Notes: a model not told the origin generated them from the sequence alone. A stretch of DNA of 12,911 bases from Actinomycetota bacterium (GCA_018898235.1 JAHIJU010000264.1:1-12911), one strand, 5' to 3'. Positions 1 through 7,226 are shown, counted from the first letter of the stretch. Translations and numbers: made by a program.

Positions 1-203
1 ACCCGCGGGTCAACCCCTACGGCGGGGCCATCGCCGTCGGCCACCCGCTCGCCTCCTCGGGTGTGCGGCTGATGATCCAGCTCGCCCGCCAGTTCGCCGA
101 GCACCCCGAGGTCCGCTACGGCCTGACGGCGATGTGCGTCGGGCTCGGTCAGGGCGGAACGGTCATCTGGGAGAACCCCCACCACACGGAGGCCGCCAAG
201 TGA
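1..203 (+). CDS. fadA: Acetyl-CoA acyltransferase (thiolase), C-terminal end only
   Basis: This is the 3' end of a thiolase whose start lies outside the window; the first whole codon is at base 3 and the TGA is at 201-203. The family catalyses the last step of fatty acid beta-oxidation, cleaving 3-ketoacyl-CoA with CoA. Two C-terminal thiolase signatures are visible: NPYGGAIAVGHPLASSG, which carries the catalytic His of the GHP motif, and MCVGLGQGG, which carries the second active-site Cys near the C terminus. The visible part has no frameshift. The stop overlaps the start of the following fadB by four bases (GTGA), so the two are translationally coupled, as expected for subunits of a beta-oxidation complex. 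Thiolase identity is secure; the chain-length preference cannot be read from this fragment. Confidence 0.93.
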   Translation, partial: PRVNPYGGAIAVGHPLASSGVRLMIQLARQFAEHPEVRYGLTAMCVGLGQGGTVIWENPHHTEAAK

Positions 204-2308
204 GCCAGTACACCGAGACCGTCACCCACGCGTACGCCCGGGACGTCCGGTTCCCGGACCACGGCGGGACGCTCGTCCTGGTGACGATCGACAACGGGTT
301 CGACCACACCAGACCCACGACCTTCGGCCCGGCCGGCATCGCCGAGCTGGAGGCGACACTGGCCGCGGTCCGCGACCGCGTGCTGGCCGGTGAGGTGGCG
401 GCCGTCGCCGTCACCGGCAAGCCGTACGTGTTCGCGGCCGGGGCCGACCTCAAGCAGGTGACCGGTGCCGCCGACCGGACGGCCGCGCTTGAGCTGGCCC
501 GTGCCGGCCACCGCGCGTTCAGCCTGCTGGCCGACCTGCCCGTGCCGACCTTCGCCTTCGTCAACGGGGTCGCCCTCGGTGGCGGGTTCGAGCTGGCGCT
601 GGCCGCCGGGCACCGGACGGTCTCGGCGGACGTCCGTGCACTCGGGCTCCCCGAGACGGGCCTGGGCCTGGTGCCCGGTTGGGGCGGCGCCTACCGCGTC
701 CCGCGCCTGATCGGGGTGGCCGCCGCCCTCGACGTGATCCTCACCCGCCCGGCCCAGAACCGGCCGCTGACAGCCGCCCAGGCCGCCGAGCTCGGGCTCG
801 TCGACGTGGTCCTGGACCCGGCCGACTTCCTCGAGCAGTCCATCCGCTGGGCCGCCGCCGTGGTCCGCGGCGACATCGAGGTGCCGCGTCGCCGGCTGGA
901 CGACGAACCGGTGTGGGCCGGAGCAGTCGCGTCCGCCCGCACGGCCCTCGACGAGACGGTGCACGGTTCGCGCCCGGCCCCGTACCGCGCGCTCGACCTC
1001 ATCGCCGCCGCGCGCACCGCCTCCGAGTCACAGGCCTTCGCCGCCGAGGACGACGCGCTGGCCGATCTGATCATGTCCGACGAGATGCGCGCGAGCGTCT
1101 ATGCGTTCTCCCTGGTCGGTGCGGCGAAACGCCCCTCAGGTGCGCCCGACCGGTCGTTGGCGGCACCGGTCACCCGCGCCGGGGTGGTCGGCGCCGGTCT
1201 GATGGCCGCCCAGATCGCGGTGCTGCTCGCGCAGCGCCTCGAGGTCCCCGTGGTGCTCCGAGACCTGGACGCGGACCGGGTGGCCGCCGGACTGGCGGCC
1301 GTGCGCGCCCAGGTCGACGCCCAGGTCACCCGTGGCCGGCTGAGCCCTCAGGCCGCCGCGCGCGTGGTCGCCAGGATCACCGGGAGCACCGAGCTGTCGG
1401 TGTTCGCCGGCTGTGACCTGGTGATCGAGGCCGTCACCGAGCTGCTCGAGGTCAAGAAGCGGGTCTTCGCCGAGCTGGAGCAGGTCGTCGCACCGGGGAC
1501 CGTCCTGGCGACCAACACCTCGGCCCTGTCCGTGACCGCCATGGCGGCCCATCTGCAGCACCCCGAGCGCGTGGTCGGGCTGCACTTCTTCAACCCGGTC
1601 GCGGCGATGCCGCTGGTCGAGGTCGTGCAGGCCGCGACCACCTCGGCCCACGCGCTGGCCACGGCGTTCGAGGTCGCGGCCCGGCTGCGCAAGACGGCCG
1701 TGCTGGTGAGCGACCGTCCGGGCTTCGTGGTCAACCGGCTCCTCGTGCTGCTGCTGGGGATCGTGGTCGACACCATCGACCGCGGGACACCCGTCGAGGT
1801 GGCCGATCGGGCGCTCGACCCGCTCGGGCTGCCGATGCCGCCGTTCGAGCTGTTCGACCTGGTGGGGCCCGCCGTCGGGCTGCACGTCCTGGAGACGCTC
1901 AACGCCGATCTCGGGCCGCGGTTCCCCGTCTCGCCGGGACTGGCCAAGCTCGTCGCCGACCACGTCCCGGTCGTCCAGGCGTCGCGCGGGAAGGGCCTGC
2001 CCCGCCGCGCCGACCCTGCCATCCAGGCGGTCTTCGACGAGCACCCCGAAGCGCAGCAGGCCGCGCTGGACGAGGAGGGCGTCCGTGACGCCGTGCTCCA
2101 GGCGCTCACCGCCGAGATCGGACGGATGCTCGACGAGGGCGTCGTCGCCTCGCCTCAGCAGATCGATCTGTGCATGATTCTGGGCGCGGGCTGGGGCTTC
2201 CACCTCGGCGGGATCTGCCCGTACCTCGACCGGACCGGCTGGTCGCTGCGGGTGCTCGGCCACCGCCTGCTGGCGCCGGGCCTGGCGGACATCCAGCCCG
2301 CCGCCTGA
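200..2308 (+). CDS. fadB: Enoyl-CoA hydratase / 3-hydroxyacyl-CoA dehydrogenase (FadB-type)
   Basis: The product (702 aa) is a FadB-type fusion that hydrates enoyl-CoA and oxidises 3-hydroxyacyl-CoA with NAD in beta-oxidation. The N-terminal crotonase domain (about 1-200) has the oxyanion-hole segments FAAGAD and ALGGGFE, with both expected catalytic glutamates (E131 and E152, in LPETGLGLVPGWGG). The dehydrogenase domain starts near residue 325 with a Rossmann motif GVVGAGLMAAQIA (GAGLMA where many homologues have GxGxMG). It continues with NTSALSV, then GLHFFNPVAAMPLVEVV carrying catalytic H462 and E474, and RPGFVVNRLL. The C-terminal 3HCDH region is complete, and the length is normal for the family (about 700-730 aa). 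The start is GTG at 200, overlapping the fadA stop, with a GGAGG at 188-192 seven bases upstream. An upstream in-frame ATG at 134 lies inside fadA and is rejected as a start. The gene is convergent with pflA. Confidence 0.96.
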   Translation: MSQYTETVTHAYARDVRFPDHGGTLVLVTIDNGFDHTRPTTFGPAGIAELEATLAAVRDRVLAGEVAAVAVTGKPYVFAAGADLKQVTGAADRTAALELARAGHRAFSLLADLPVPTFAFVNGVALGGGFELALAAGHRTVSADVRALGLPETGLGLVPGWGGAYRVPRLIGVAAALDVILTRPAQNRPLTAAQAAELGLVDVVLDPADFLEQSIRWAAAVVRGDIEVPRRRLDDEPVWAGAVASARTALDETVHGSRPAPYRALDLIAAARTASESQAFAAEDDALADLIMSDEMRASVYAFSLVGAAKRPSGAPDRSLAAPVTRAGVVGAGLMAAQIAVLLAQRLEVPVVLRDLDADRVAAGLAAVRAQVDAQVTRGRLSPQAAARVVARITGSTELSVFAGCDLVIEAVTELLEVKKRVFAELEQVVAPGTVLATNTSALSVTAMAAHLQHPERVVGLHFFNPVAAMPLVEVVQAATTSAHALATAFEVAARLRKTAVLVSDRPGFVVNRLLVLLLGIVVDTIDRGTPVEVADRALDPLGLPMPPFELFDLVGPAVGLHVLETLNADLGPRFPVSPGLAKLVADHVPVVQASRGKGLPRRADPAIQAVFDEHPEAQQAALDEEGVRDAVLQALTAEIGRMLDEGVVASPQQIDLCMILGAGWGFHLGGICPYLDRTGWSLRVLGHRLLAPGLADIQPAA

Positions 2309-2320
2309 CGCGACCGCGCG

Positions 2321-2353
2321 GCCCGGGGCCTAGAAGGTCGTCAGGCCCCGGGC
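2321..2353. terminator. Symmetrical hairpin between convergent fadB and pflA, probable bidirectional terminator
   Basis: A perfect 10-bp inverted repeat, GCCCGGGGCC (2321-2330) and GGCCCCGGGC (2344-2353), encloses a 13-base loop. Three further pairs (2317-2319 with 2354-2356) can form if G2320 is bulged out. It lies 12 bases after the fadB stop and contains the pflA stop codon and last codons, so it could end transcription from both sides. There is no T-run on either flank. Stem-loops without U-tracts are common at gene ends in high-GC actinomycetes, but termination here is inferred. Confidence 0.62.
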
Positions 2354-3214
2354 GCGGAACTGTGAGCGCACCCGCTCGACGAGCTCGTGGCTCGGCGGGC
2401 GGGTGTCCGCCAGCTCGTACCGCAGCCCGAGGTCGGCCCACTTGTCGCGGCCCATCTGGTGGAACGGCAGCACCTCGACCCGGGTGACGGTCGGCAGCGC
2501 AGCGATGTGGTCGGCGACGGCCTCGACGTTCTCGACGGCGTCGGTCAGACCCGGCACCAGCACGAACCGCACCCAGATCGGCGTCCCGGCCCCGGACAGG
2601 CGGCGCCCGAACTCCAGCGTCGGGGCCAGCTCGTGCCCGGTGACCTTCCGGTAGGTGTCCGGCAGACCCGACTTGATGTCGAGCAGCACGAGGTCGAGGT
2701 CGGCGATCATCGCGTCGGTGCAGGCCGCACCGAGGAAGCCCGAGGTGTCCAGCGCGGTGTGGATGCCCAGCTCCTTGGCCCCGCGCAGCAGCCTGGCCGT
2801 GAAGGCCGGCTGCATGAGCGGCTCACCGCCGGAGACCGTGAGGCCTCCCCCGCTCGAACGGAACACCCCGCGGTAGCGGCGCAGGCGACGCAGCAGCTCA
2901 TCGGCCTCGATCGGGGTGCCGCGGCGCATCTGCATGGTGTCGGGGTTGTGGCAGTACAGGCACTGCAGCGGGCAGCCCGACAGGAACACGGTCATCCGGG
3001 TCCCGGGTCCGTCGACCGCGGTGACCAGCTCCCACGAGTGCACGGAGCCCAGGTCACCGGAGCGCAGCGCCGCGAACCGCTCGGTGCGCCCCAGCTCGTG
3101 CCCGGTCAGCCCGGCCGTGCCATGACCCGCGGTGCGGACGCTCGACCCGGCCACCATCGGCAGGCCCAGCTCGACGACGGGAGCACCCTGGGTCGGCACC
3201 GCCGGAAGATTCAT
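2330..3214 (-). CDS. pflA: Pyruvate formate-lyase activating enzyme (radical SAM)
   Basis: The product (294 aa) is a radical SAM activase that uses a 4Fe-4S cluster and S-adenosylmethionine to place a glycyl radical on pyruvate formate-lyase. The cluster motif CxxxCxxC is intact (CPLQCLYC, C81/C85/C88), preceded by VDGPGTRMTVFLSG and followed by HNPDT. The SAM-binding GGEP is at 129-132 and LDIKSG lies further on. The C-terminal LPFHQMGRDKW matches the PflA family. The protein is about 45 residues longer than E. coli PflA (246 aa), all at the N terminus. Residues 1-45 do not resemble the family core. The ATG at 3214 has no Shine-Dalgarno, but a TAAAAT sits six bases upstream, which suggests a leaderless message and supports this start. 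The upstream gene on the same strand, 88 bases away, is a degenerate PFL, so a real substrate enzyme must be encoded elsewhere if this activase is functional. Confidence 0.95.
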   Translation of the reverse strand: MNLPAVPTQGAPVVELGLPMVAGSSVRTAGHGTAGLTGHELGRTERFAALRSGDLGSVHSWELVTAVDGPGTRMTVFLSGCPLQCLYCHNPDTMQMRRGTPIEADELLRRLRRYRGVFRSSGGGLTVSGGEPLMQPAFTARLLRGAKELGIHTALDTSGFLGAACTDAMIADLDLVLLDIKSGLPDTYRKVTGHELAPTLEFGRRLSGAGTPIWVRFVLVPGLTDAVENVEAVADHIAALPTVTRVEVLPFHQMGRDKWADLGLRYELADTRPPSHELVERVRSQFRARGLTTF

Positions 3215-3220
3215 GGGTTG

Positions 3221-3226
3221 ATTTTA
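3221..3226 (-). promoter_or_regulatory. Putative -10 element of a leaderless pflA promoter
   Basis: On the minus strand TAAAAT (five of six matches to TATAAT) is followed by six bases, CAACCC, and then the pflA ATG. That places the expected transcription start on or next to the A of the start codon. It is a conspicuously AT-rich spot in very GC-rich DNA, and there is no purine-rich ribosome-binding site. No convincing -35 hexamer is visible. Confidence 0.55.
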
Positions 3227-3243
3227 CGCGAGCCCTCGGGAAG

Positions 3244-3264
3244 TCGTCCCAGGACCCTCGTCCC
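3244..3264. repeat. Direct repeat TCGTCCC x2 upstream of pflA
   Basis: The heptamer TCGTCCC occurs at 3244-3250 and again at 3258-3264, 14 bases apart (GGGACGA on the pflA strand). It covers about 30-50 bases upstream of the predicted pflA transcription start, where an activator or repressor might bind. The repeat is short and could be chance; no known regulator is recognised. Confidence 0.3.
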
Positions 3265-3302
3265 GACTGTGGTCGCGCAACGGGCGGACGGGCGCCGGCA
3301 GG

Positions 3303-5180
3303 TCAGCGGACCAGCACGAGCAACCCGTACGCACCGCCCCGGCACAACGCCGCGTCCACGAGCTCCACGAGTCGCGCACCACGCGCCTGCGGGTCCGCCC
3401 CCAGGTCGTCGGCCTGCACGGGGTACGGGCACGCCAACCCGGCCTGCGCCTCGGCGTACGGCAGCTTGGCCACCGAGGCCACCAGCTCATCGGGCGTCCC
3501 CGTCCACGCGAACAACGGCGCCTGGGCCGGCCGGCCGTCCGGGGTCGCCCCCGTCGACGTCCCGTCACCGGGCTCGGGCCGGACCAAACCCTGCGCGTGC
3601 AGCGCACCCCGGTACGTCTGCCGACCACGCAGCGCCGACATGAACGTGCGCAGCAGCCACACCGCCAGCTCGTCGGCACGATCGTCGTCCGTCCCGAACC
3701 GCGGGACGGAACCCTCCAGCTCGACGTCGACCACCAGACCGTCGGTGGACCGCACCGGGCGGACTGTCGCGTGGCGGATCGCCGCGAGGCTGTCGGCCGC
3801 GATCGCGACCCCCGCCACCTCGCACACCAACGAACGCAGCACGATCGCGTCCGACAGCGCCATCGCCACGCGTTCGTACCCGTACCGGTCCCGGGTCGCA
3901 TGGGCGCAGACCAATGAGTCCACCGCCACCCCGGCGAGCCAGTCGAGGGTGGCCCGCAGCCGGGGCACCACATCGTCGAACACGAGCACATCGCCGGTCA
4001 CCGCCGAGGCGACCGGCCCCACCTGACGACCGGTGAGCTCGTCGCGCCCACCGTTGAGGGCGTAGAGCAACGCCTTCGCGAGGTTGACCCGCACACCGCC
4101 GTAGGTCACCTGCCGTCCCACCCGGACCGCCGTCGATGCGCTCCCGACGATCGCCGCATCATCGCCCCACGACGCCCGGACCAGGTCGTCCGAGACGTAC
4201 GTCACCCGGACCCCGGACAGGCTCGCCTCGGCACAGGCGCGCCGGAACGGCGCGGGCAGCCGCGAGGACCACAGCACGGCAAGAGCCGGCAGGGGCCCGT
4301 CCGCCACGTTGCGCAGCGCCTGCAGGAACCGCATCGACGTGCCGGTCACCAGGTGCCGCCCGTCCTCGGCGGTCCCGCCGAGTGTCAGCACCACCGGCCG
4401 GCACGCCCGCAGCCGACCCACGATGCCGAGCACCAGCACCACGTCGTCGCAGATCTCCTGCGCGCGGGCGGCCGTCAACGTCCCGGTCGCCAGGTCGCGC
4501 GCGATGTAGACGTCGAGGAAGCCCGCGTTGCGGCCCCACGCCGTCTCGGCGGTTGCGATCTCGACCAGACCCGCGAGATAGGCCAGCAGCATCCACTGCG
4601 CCGCCTCGCGCGCCGTCCGGGCGGGCTGCGCCAGATCGACACCGGCCCGGTCGCCGAGCTCGGCCAGCTGGGACATCCCGATGAGCTGTTCGGCCAGGTC
4701 CGCCCGCTGGCGCACCACCTGCTCCGTGCTGGCCAGCAGGTCGAGTTCGTTGCGCTCGGCGCGCTTGGCCGCGGCCAGGGCGTCCAGGCCGTAGAGAGCG
4801 ACCCGCCGCACATCACCCAGGACGCGACCGCCGCCGTCGACCGGGCCATTCACCAGGTGCACGGCCCGCGCCGCCCGCACCTCCTGGGATGCGACGTCCT
4901 CGAAGGCCTGCGCGGGGGCGGCACGTGTCTGCAGGGAATGCCAGACCTCGCCCGGCAGCCCGACCAGAAGCTCGGCAACCCAGTCACCCAGACCGCCCGC
5001 AGCCCGCTGCACCAGGGCGGCGACACGCGGCGACGGCCCGGCCAGCGCCACGTCCGCACAGGACGACGGTGCAATGTTCCGCAGCACGAAGTCGCGTACG
5101 TCTATCTGCTCCTGCCATGGGCCGGCGGCGAAGCCGGCCCATGCGGCAACTGCAGCCGTCCCTGTGAGGTCGATGCTCAT
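3303..5180 (-). CDS. Pyruvate formate-lyase-like protein lacking catalytic Cys-Cys and glycyl radical domain (probable pseudoenzyme)
   Basis: The product (625 aa) is recognisably a pyruvate formate-lyase but lacks its catalytic residues. PFL-like blocks occur in order: AW.GF..G.WQ near residue 15, VRDF at 28-31, GRVLGDVRRVALYGLD at 118-133, FLDVYIARDL at 221-230, LAVLWSSRLP at 300-309, VRVNLAKALLYALNGG at 363-378, AGVAIAADSLAAIR at 456-469, TPDGR at 546-550 and VASVAKLPY at 567-575. Pocket residues matching E. coli Arg176, Trp333 and Arg435 remain (R119, W304, R364). Where PFL has Cys418-Cys419 this protein has Gly-Ser (AIVGSAS, 343-349), and no cysteine lies between C316 and C425. It ends at GLLVLVR, just before the region carrying the radical glycine (RVSGYAVRF in E. 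coli). About 60 residues are also missing between the N-terminal block and R119. The start is ATG 5180, with GGAG (5186-5189) five bases upstream. The frame is intact with native codon bias, so it looks maintained rather than decaying. It cannot be a normal formate acetyltransferase. Confidence 0.88.
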   Translation of the reverse strand: MSIDLTGTAAVAAWAGFAAGPWQEQIDVRDFVLRNIAPSSCADVALAGPSPRVAALVQRAAGGLGDWVAELLVGLPGEVWHSLQTRAAPAQAFEDVASQEVRAARAVHLVNGPVDGGGRVLGDVRRVALYGLDALAAAKRAERNELDLLASTEQVVRQRADLAEQLIGMSQLAELGDRAGVDLAQPARTAREAAQWMLLAYLAGLVEIATAETAWGRNAGFLDVYIARDLATGTLTAARAQEICDDVVLVLGIVGRLRACRPVVLTLGGTAEDGRHLVTGTSMRFLQALRNVADGPLPALAVLWSSRLPAPFRRACAEASLSGVRVTYVSDDLVRASWGDDAAIVGSASTAVRVGRQVTYGGVRVNLAKALLYALNGGRDELTGRQVGPVASAVTGDVLVFDDVVPRLRATLDWLAGVAVDSLVCAHATRDRYGYERVAMALSDAIVLRSLVCEVAGVAIAADSLAAIRHATVRPVRSTDGLVVDVELEGSVPRFGTDDDRADELAVWLLRTFMSALRGRQTYRGALHAQGLVRPEPGDGTSTGATPDGRPAQAPLFAWTGTPDELVASVAKLPYAEAQAGLACPYPVQADDLGADPQARGARLVELVDAALCRGGAYGLLVLVR

Positions 5181-5258
5181 CACCGCTCCAGGTCTCGGTC
5201 CATCTCGACCATACGGAGCCGGTTCTGCACCCGACCGGGACGTAGGACCTGTGGCCCG

Positions 5259-7139
5259 TCAGCCTGCGTCGGCGAGCAGTGCGAGCACTTGACCTGCGAT
5301 CTCGTGCGGTCCGAGGTGCAGCTCGGCGACCAGCTGCTCTCGGCTGGCGTGCGGGAGGAAGCGTCGGGGCACCCCGAACGACTGCACGCGCGTCCCCATC
5401 CGGGCACCGGCAGCCGCCACGAGTGTGCCGATCCCGCCGTCGACCAGCCCGTCCTCGATCGTCACGACGTGGTGGTGCTCGCCGACCAGCTTGACCAGCG
5501 CGCTGGGCAGCGGCAGGGCCCAGACCGGGTCCACCACCTCCACACCCAGCCCGTGCGCCGCCAGGATCTGCGCCACGGCCAGCCCCGTCGCGGCCATCGA
5601 CCCGATCCCGACCACCAGGACGCGAGGCTGCCCGTCCCGGCCCTCGTGGCGGGCGAGCACGTCGAGGCCGTCGATCTCGTCCACCGCGGGCAGCGGGGCC
5701 CCGAGGGCGCCCTTGGGGTACCGCACGACGGTCGGACCGTCGTCGACGTCCACCGCCGCGCGCAGCGCCGCACGCAGGGTCTGCTCGTCACGCGGGGCGG
5801 CGAGGCGCAGCCCCGGCACGATGGACAGCAGCGCCAGGTCCCACATGCCGTTGTGGCTGGCACCGTCGTCACCGGTCAGCCCGGCACGGTCGAGCACGAA
5901 CGTGACACCGGCCTTGTGCAGCGCCACGTCCATGAGCAGCTGGTCGAACGCCCGGTTGAGGAACGTCGCGTAGACCGCGAACACGGGGTGCAGGCCGGCG
6001 AACGCCATCCCGGCGGCAGCGGTCGCGGCGTGCTGCTCGGCGATCCCGACGTCGACCACCCGGTCGGGGAACTCCTCGGCGAAGGCGGCCAACCCGACCG
6101 GCTGCAGCATGGCCGCCGTCAACGCCACGACATCGGGCCGACGACGTGCGATCTGGACGATCTCGTCCGCGAAGACGCTGGTCCACCCGAAACGGGAGGG
6201 TGCCAGCGGCAGCCCGGTCTCGGGGTGGATCGGGACGACGGCGTGGAACCGGTCCGCGGCGTCCTGCTCGGCGGGCGAGTACCCGTTCCCCTTGCGGGTG
6301 ATGACGTGCACGATGACGGGTCCGCCGTAGGCCTTGGCCAGGCGCAACGCCCGCTCCACCGCAGGTTCGTCATGGCCGTCGACCGGACCCATGTACTTCA
6401 GCCCGAGGTCCTCGAACATGCCCTGCTGCGGCGCGACGACGTCCTTGATGCCCTTCTTCAGACCGTGCAGCGCGTCGTAGGCGAAACGTCCCGGAGGACC
6501 CGAACGGCGCAACGTCGACTTGCCCCACTCGAGCACCGACTCGTACCCCCGGGTCGTCCGCAGGGCGTCGAGGTGCCGGGCCAGGCCGCCGATCGTCGGT
6601 GCGTACGACCGTCCGTTGTCGTTGACCACGATCACGATGCCGCGGTCGTTGCCGTCGGCGATGTTGTTGAGGGCTTCCCAGGCCATGCCGCCGGTGAGGG
6701 CGCCGTCGCCGATCACCGCCACGACCGACCGGTGGTCCTCGCCCATCAACGCCCGTGCACGTGCGATGCCGTCGGCCCACGACAGCGCGGTCGAGGCGTG
6801 CGAGTTCTCGACGACGTCGTGCTCGGACTCGCCGCGGGACGGGTAGCCGGACAACCCACCCCGCTTGCGCAGCCCCGAGAAGTCGGTGCGCCCCGTGAGG
6901 AGCTTGTGGACGTAGGCCTGGTGCCCGGTGTCGAAGACGAAGGTGTCCTGCGGCGATCGGAACACCCGGTGCATCGCGATCGTCAGCTCGACGACTCCGA
7001 GGTTCGGACCGAGGTGCCCGCCGGTCCGTGAGACCTTGTCCACGAGGAACGCGCGGATCTCGACGGCGAGCCGGGTCACCTGCCGGGCCGACAGCTTCTG
7101 CACGTCCGCGGGAGAACGGATGCCCTCGAGCAGTCCCAC
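5259..7139 (-). CDS. dxs: 1-deoxy-D-xylulose-5-phosphate synthase
   Basis: The product (626 aa) is a thiamine-diphosphate enzyme that condenses pyruvate and glyceraldehyde-3-phosphate to DXP, the entry step of the MEP isoprenoid pathway. Family motifs are in order: TGGHLGPNLGVVELT (H42), FDTGHQAYVHKLLTGR, the ThDP/Mg motif starting GDGALTGG at 144 and ending VNDN at 172-175, KYMGPVDGHD, DVGIAEQHA with catalytic E368, YATFLNRAFDQ, and DRAGLTGDDGASHNGMWD. The length is normal (E. coli 620 aa). The start is GTG at 7139 with an AGGAGGGA (7145-7152) five bases upstream. A 10-bp palindrome abuts this ribosome-binding site. The gene lies 78 bases upstream of the PFL-like gene on the same strand, so read-through is possible but a functional link is not obvious; the two share only pyruvate as a substrate class. 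Confidence 0.97.
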   Translation of the reverse strand: MGLLEGIRSPADVQKLSARQVTRLAVEIRAFLVDKVSRTGGHLGPNLGVVELTIAMHRVFRSPQDTFVFDTGHQAYVHKLLTGRTDFSGLRKRGGLSGYPSRGESEHDVVENSHASTALSWADGIARARALMGEDHRSVVAVIGDGALTGGMAWEALNNIADGNDRGIVIVVNDNGRSYAPTIGGLARHLDALRTTRGYESVLEWGKSTLRRSGPPGRFAYDALHGLKKGIKDVVAPQQGMFEDLGLKYMGPVDGHDEPAVERALRLAKAYGGPVIVHVITRKGNGYSPAEQDAADRFHAVVPIHPETGLPLAPSRFGWTSVFADEIVQIARRRPDVVALTAAMLQPVGLAAFAEEFPDRVVDVGIAEQHAATAAAGMAFAGLHPVFAVYATFLNRAFDQLLMDVALHKAGVTFVLDRAGLTGDDGASHNGMWDLALLSIVPGLRLAAPRDEQTLRAALRAAVDVDDGPTVVRYPKGALGAPLPAVDEIDGLDVLARHEGRDGQPRVLVVGIGSMAATGLAVAQILAAHGLGVEVVDPVWALPLPSALVKLVGEHHHVVTIEDGLVDGGIGTLVAAAGARMGTRVQSFGVPRRFLPHASREQLVAELHLGPHEIAGQVLALLADAG

Positions 7140-7155
7140 GCCCGTCCCTCCTCCA

Positions 7156-7177
7156 CGTACGGCACCCGTGCCGTACG
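7156..7177. promoter_or_regulatory. Perfect 10-bp palindrome next to the dxs ribosome-binding site
   Basis: CGTACGGCAC (7156-7165) and GTGCCGTACG (7168-7177) are perfect inverted arms around CC. The element starts 16 bases upstream of the dxs GTG, with one base between it and the GGAGG at 7150-7154. It could be an operator or a 5'-leader hairpin that controls ribosome access. A transcription terminator is less likely because it lies between a probable promoter and its own gene. No known motif is recognised. Confidence 0.55.
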
Positions 7178-7182
7178 GGTCG

Positions 7183-7200
7183 CGGGACTCGGACGTCCCG
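7183..7200. repeat. Inverted repeat CGGGAC-N6-GTCCCG in the dxs leader region
   Basis: Six-base perfect arms (7183-7188 and 7195-7200) flank six bases, only five bases from the 10-bp palindrome nearer dxs. GGACGTCC at 7191-7198 is itself a palindrome, and GACGTCC recurs at 7215-7221. A possible -10-like TACAGT for dxs lies further upstream on the minus strand (7209-7214). The role is unknown. Confidence 0.35.
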
Positions 7201-7226
7201 GGTCCACCACTGTAGACGTCCTAGGC

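Noticed and set aside
3218..3222. TTGAT, a half-site resembling an FNR box next to pflA
   Set aside because: Only one half is present, with no ATCAA at the required spacing, and it overlaps the -10 element; a five-base match is not enough.
3234..3268. Imperfect stem (TCGGGA/TCCCGA, and AGTCG/CGACT) between the PFL-like gene and pflA
   Set aside because: The alternative pairings compete, the arms are short and the loops or bulges long. It is not convincing as a terminator.
3215..3302. Possible remnant of the missing glycyl-radical domain downstream of the PFL-like stop
   Set aside because: The minus-strand readings examined gave nothing like RVSGYAVRF or its surroundings, so a recent frameshift or a simple premature stop is not supported.
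5219..5238. Small inverted repeat CCGGT/ACCGG between dxs and the PFL-like gene
   Set aside because: The stem has only five pairs with a 10-base loop and no T-run. Such stems are frequent by chance at this GC content, so it is not called as a terminator.
4353..7031. Long open frame on the plus strand (892 codons)
   Set aside because: It lies antisense to dxs and the PFL-like gene, both of which have clear family motifs. Its translation is low-complexity Arg/His/Gln/Gly-rich, as expected of an antisense frame in very GC-rich DNA.
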